Shown here: positions 62,395-64,000 of the stretch, in pieces
Numbering within the stretch: position 1 is the stretch's first letter
How the letters are laid out: the number at the start of each line of letters is the position of its first letter
Made by a program: the position numbers and the translations under genes
From: CAYSCW01 sp964429795
GTDB taxonomy: Bacteria > Acidobacteriota > Aminicenantia > Aminicenantales > Aminicenantaceae
DNA: 64,000 nt
Reading direction: 5' to 3'
NCBI GenBank assembly: GCA_964429795.1
Contig: CAYSCW010000017.1
Span: 1-64,000, forward strand
Notes under the pieces: model-generated
What the model was told of the DNA's origin: nothing
The model's database searches: none
What the model saw: only the letters and a program-made list of their open reading frames with translations

Positions 62395-63213
62395 TTAAAA
62401 GCTGAGCTGCTGTATACTCTGTTCGGCTCGATTTCTGACTTCGGGTTGGAGTTCTTCCTCTTGGATCAATCTCTTGAGCGCCTCCACAGCCTGTCTTTCT
62501 CTCATCTCTACCATGAGGCTTATAAGGGCAAGCTGTACCAGCGGAGAGGTCTGTTTCGATAAAGACTGAGCCAGCCCTTCCCGCACAATGGGCTGACCAT
62601 GATAAAGATAAAGAGCATCCACAGCGGAAAGCCGCACGTTGACATTGGGATCGTTGTTCAAGGTGTGCAGGAGTTTTCGAAGCATATCTGGGCCAGGGCT
62701 TTTTATGCCGTAACTCAGGTTAATTCCCTTGATCCGATCGCTGGAGGAGGGTTGATCCAGGAGAGAAACGGCAAGCATCTGGTGCGTACTTTGGACTTCC
62801 TGGCGAAGCTGGGCAAGATCCTTTGTTGTCTGTCTGGTTGCATTCAAGGAATAACCAGCAGCCAGCCCGATGATCAAAATCAGGAGGAGCAATGAAAGCT
62901 GAATCGCAGGCCGCCGGGGCCACCAGCGGGCAAACCAGCCTTCCATGATCTTTCCCAAGCTGTGTTTTGATTTTTGTTGTTCGAGTTCCTGTTTGTATGA
63001 TTCGAGCATGGAGTAAAACCCGGTGCGGAGAGACTGGCTGGGATGTTCCTCAGGAAGAACTCCCAGCTTTGTCCACATGGAGCTCAAGTTTTCCAGTTCC
63101 TCTCTACAAAAGGGGCAGGTTGAAAGATGAGCCTGGATATCTTCTTTGGTTTTTGGATCCAGGTCTCCGATCAAAAAATCCGGAAATTTTTCTTTTATTA
63201 CCTGACATCTCAT
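62395..63213 (-). CDS. Zinc anti-sigma factor with C-terminal HEAT repeats
   Basis: 272 residues. The ZAS domain shows Cys3 and HLSTCPFC (about residues 28-35). One membrane segment lies at about 105-125 (LSLLLLILIIGLAAGY). The periplasmic part carries HEAT-like repeats (about 185-270), for example DPNVNVRLSAVDALYLY. It should hold the ECF sigma factor encoded just upstream with a 4-nt overlap. The HEAT part probably reads a signal outside the membrane. Confidence 0.82.
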   Translation of the reverse strand: MRCQVIKEKFPDFLIGDLDPKTKEDIQAHLSTCPFCREELENLSSMWTKLGVLPEEHPSQSLRTGFYSMLESYKQELEQQKSKHSLGKIMEGWFARWWPRRPAIQLSLLLLILIIGLAAGYSLNATRQTTKDLAQLRQEVQSTHQMLAVSLLDQPSSSDRIKGINLSYGIKSPGPDMLRKLLHTLNNDPNVNVRLSAVDALYLYHGQPIVREGLAQSLSKQTSPLVQLALISLMVEMRERQAVEALKRLIQEEELQPEVRNRAEQSIQQLSF

Positions 63214-63815
63214 GTGACTGTTCCCCCTGAAAGTTCTATATATATTTTACCTAATTCCTTTATCGCCCGATGGACGTGTGTTTTCACCGTACCTATATGG
63301 CAACCCAAGAGTTCTGCAATCTCTTTGTATTTGAGATTCTGGAATCGACTGAGGACCAAAACCTCCCGCTTTCTTAAGGGAAGCATGGCCAGTGCCTCCC
63401 TGACCATGACAACATCCTGTCCCTGTTCGATTTTTTCTTCAGGCGTCGGTTCCTGGCTTACAGCCTCTTGTGTTTGCTCTTCGAGCGAGAACTGCCTTTT
63501 TTGCTTTCTTAAATAATCCACATGGGCGTTTCTGGCAATCTGGTACATCCAGATGGTGAATTTACTCTCTCCCTTGTAGGTGGAGCGATATTTCAAGATG
63601 CGGAAGAAGACATCTTGCACCAAATCTTCGCTGATGCTCCTGTTTGCCGTGAGGCGAAGAAAGAAGTTGTAGAGCATCACGTGATGCCTTTCGAATAGAA
63701 TGGCCAGTTTTTCCACTTTCCCATCCTTAACTTCTTCCATGATCTTGTTATCTTCGGCAGAATTTGCCAATATTTCTTCTCGCTTTTGACCTTTTCGTTT
63801 ATAAAGACTTGTCAT
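63210..63815 (-). CDS. ECF RNA polymerase sigma factor
   Basis: About 201 residues from ATG 63815; an upstream in-frame start at 63887 would add a basic, Phe-rich stretch that is unlike the family. Region 2 (about 35-105) has the SEDLVQDVFFRILKY helix and the FTIWMYQIARNAHVDYLRKQKR segment. Region 4 (about 135-198) has the EIAELLGCHIGTVKTHVHRA helix-turn-helix. It heads the anti-sigma/DUF4097 operon. No clear ECF promoter is visible in the last 110 bp. Confidence 0.9.
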   Translation of the reverse strand: MTSLYKRKGQKREEILANSAEDNKIMEEVKDGKVEKLAILFERHHVMLYNFFLRLTANRSISEDLVQDVFFRILKYRSTYKGESKFTIWMYQIARNAHVDYLRKQKRQFSLEEQTQEAVSQEPTPEEKIEQGQDVVMVREALAMLPLRKREVLVLSRFQNLKYKEIAELLGCHIGTVKTHVHRAIKELGKIYIELSGGTVT

Positions 63816-64000
63816 CTCTAAAAAGGTTACAAAAAAAAAGAAAAATTTTCCATTTTTACCTCGCCCTTTAAGATTAGATAAAAACATTAGATATCATCTT
63901 CAAATTCATCCTTAAGGGTGATTGTCCTCTAGTTGAAGCTTTGAAAGAATAATTTCAGGATTCTGAGGATCAGGAAGGATATTAGGGAAAAGAATGAGGA

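Noticed and set aside
1..64000. CRISPR array, rRNA or prophage
   Set aside because: No regularly spaced direct repeats, no rRNA sequence and no phage structural genes were seen; the only mobile gene is the RAYT transposase.

Overview
The window looks like part of a draft (gapped) chromosome of a Gram-negative, protein-degrading anaerobe-type bacterium, most plausibly from the Candidatus Aminicenantes / Acidobacteriota side of the tree. This is an inference from content, not from a marker phylogeny. It rests on paired GWxTD-domain proteins, a TonB-dependent receptor with an N-terminal carboxypeptidase-regulatory domain, several secreted peptidases (S8, S9, M14), LolA, TolC-type channels, DUF4097 proteins and moderate GC. 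There is no rRNA, CRISPR array or prophage. Two runs of 100 N (56733-56832 and 61795-61894) are assembly gaps; each interrupts a gene or gene boundary.

Layout. 0.1-5.7 kb: a small zinc-ribbon protein, tmRNA with a consensus promoter, an AMIN/amidase_3 cell-wall amidase, a GerMN protein, the GTPase Der, a TPR lipoprotein and a rhomboid protease. 6.0-9.6 kb: a translation block, rplM-rpsI-rpsB-tsf-pyrH-frr. 9.6-12.3 kb (minus strand): an ECF sigma / zinc anti-sigma / bactofilin-like membrane protein operon behind lolA, with an ECF-type promoter in front of the sigma gene. 12.5-21.1 kb: a sodium:solute symporter, a DUF374 acyltransferase, a TatT-like TPR protein, a putative outer-membrane barrel, a subtilisin, an AMMECR1 protein and a DASS/SLC13 carrier. 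Most of this stretch lies between two inverted, nearly identical 123-bp GC-rich repeats. 21.6-23.1 kb: an MBL-fold hydrolase overlapping a XerC/D recombinase. 24.1-30.4 kb: a TetR-TolC-MFP-RND efflux operon behind three operator-like palindromes spaced exactly 21 bp apart. 30.5-33.5 kb: a bacterial eRF1-like (baeRF) protein, tRNA-Leu(CAG) and a B12-binding radical SAM protein. 33.8-46.0 kb: two GWxTD proteins, a TonB-dependent receptor, an S9 peptidase and an M14 peptidase, which suggests secreted peptide breakdown and uptake. 46.0-48.3 kb (minus): tatA, a methyltransferase and a ROK kinase. 48.3-49.4 kb: a RAYT-type Y1 transposase element abutting lepA. 51.5-55.0 kb: a hypothetical gene, a TPR-like lipoprotein, mtnA and tsaD. 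55.2-59.7 kb: a TolC-like protein, a gap, two glycosyltransferases and a MenC-like enolase-superfamily enzyme. 59.8-63.9 kb: two exported GerW/YtfJ-like proteins (one fused to TPRs) facing a second ECF sigma / anti-sigma (HEAT) / DUF4097 / DUF4097 operon.

The most interesting points are the triple operator array, the two parallel ECF modules that both end in beta-repeat surface proteins, the exported GerW module next to one of them, the RAYT element with a possible cognate palindrome elsewhere, and at least three families of dispersed intergenic repeats. No wholly new defence or mobile system could be demonstrated from the sequence alone.
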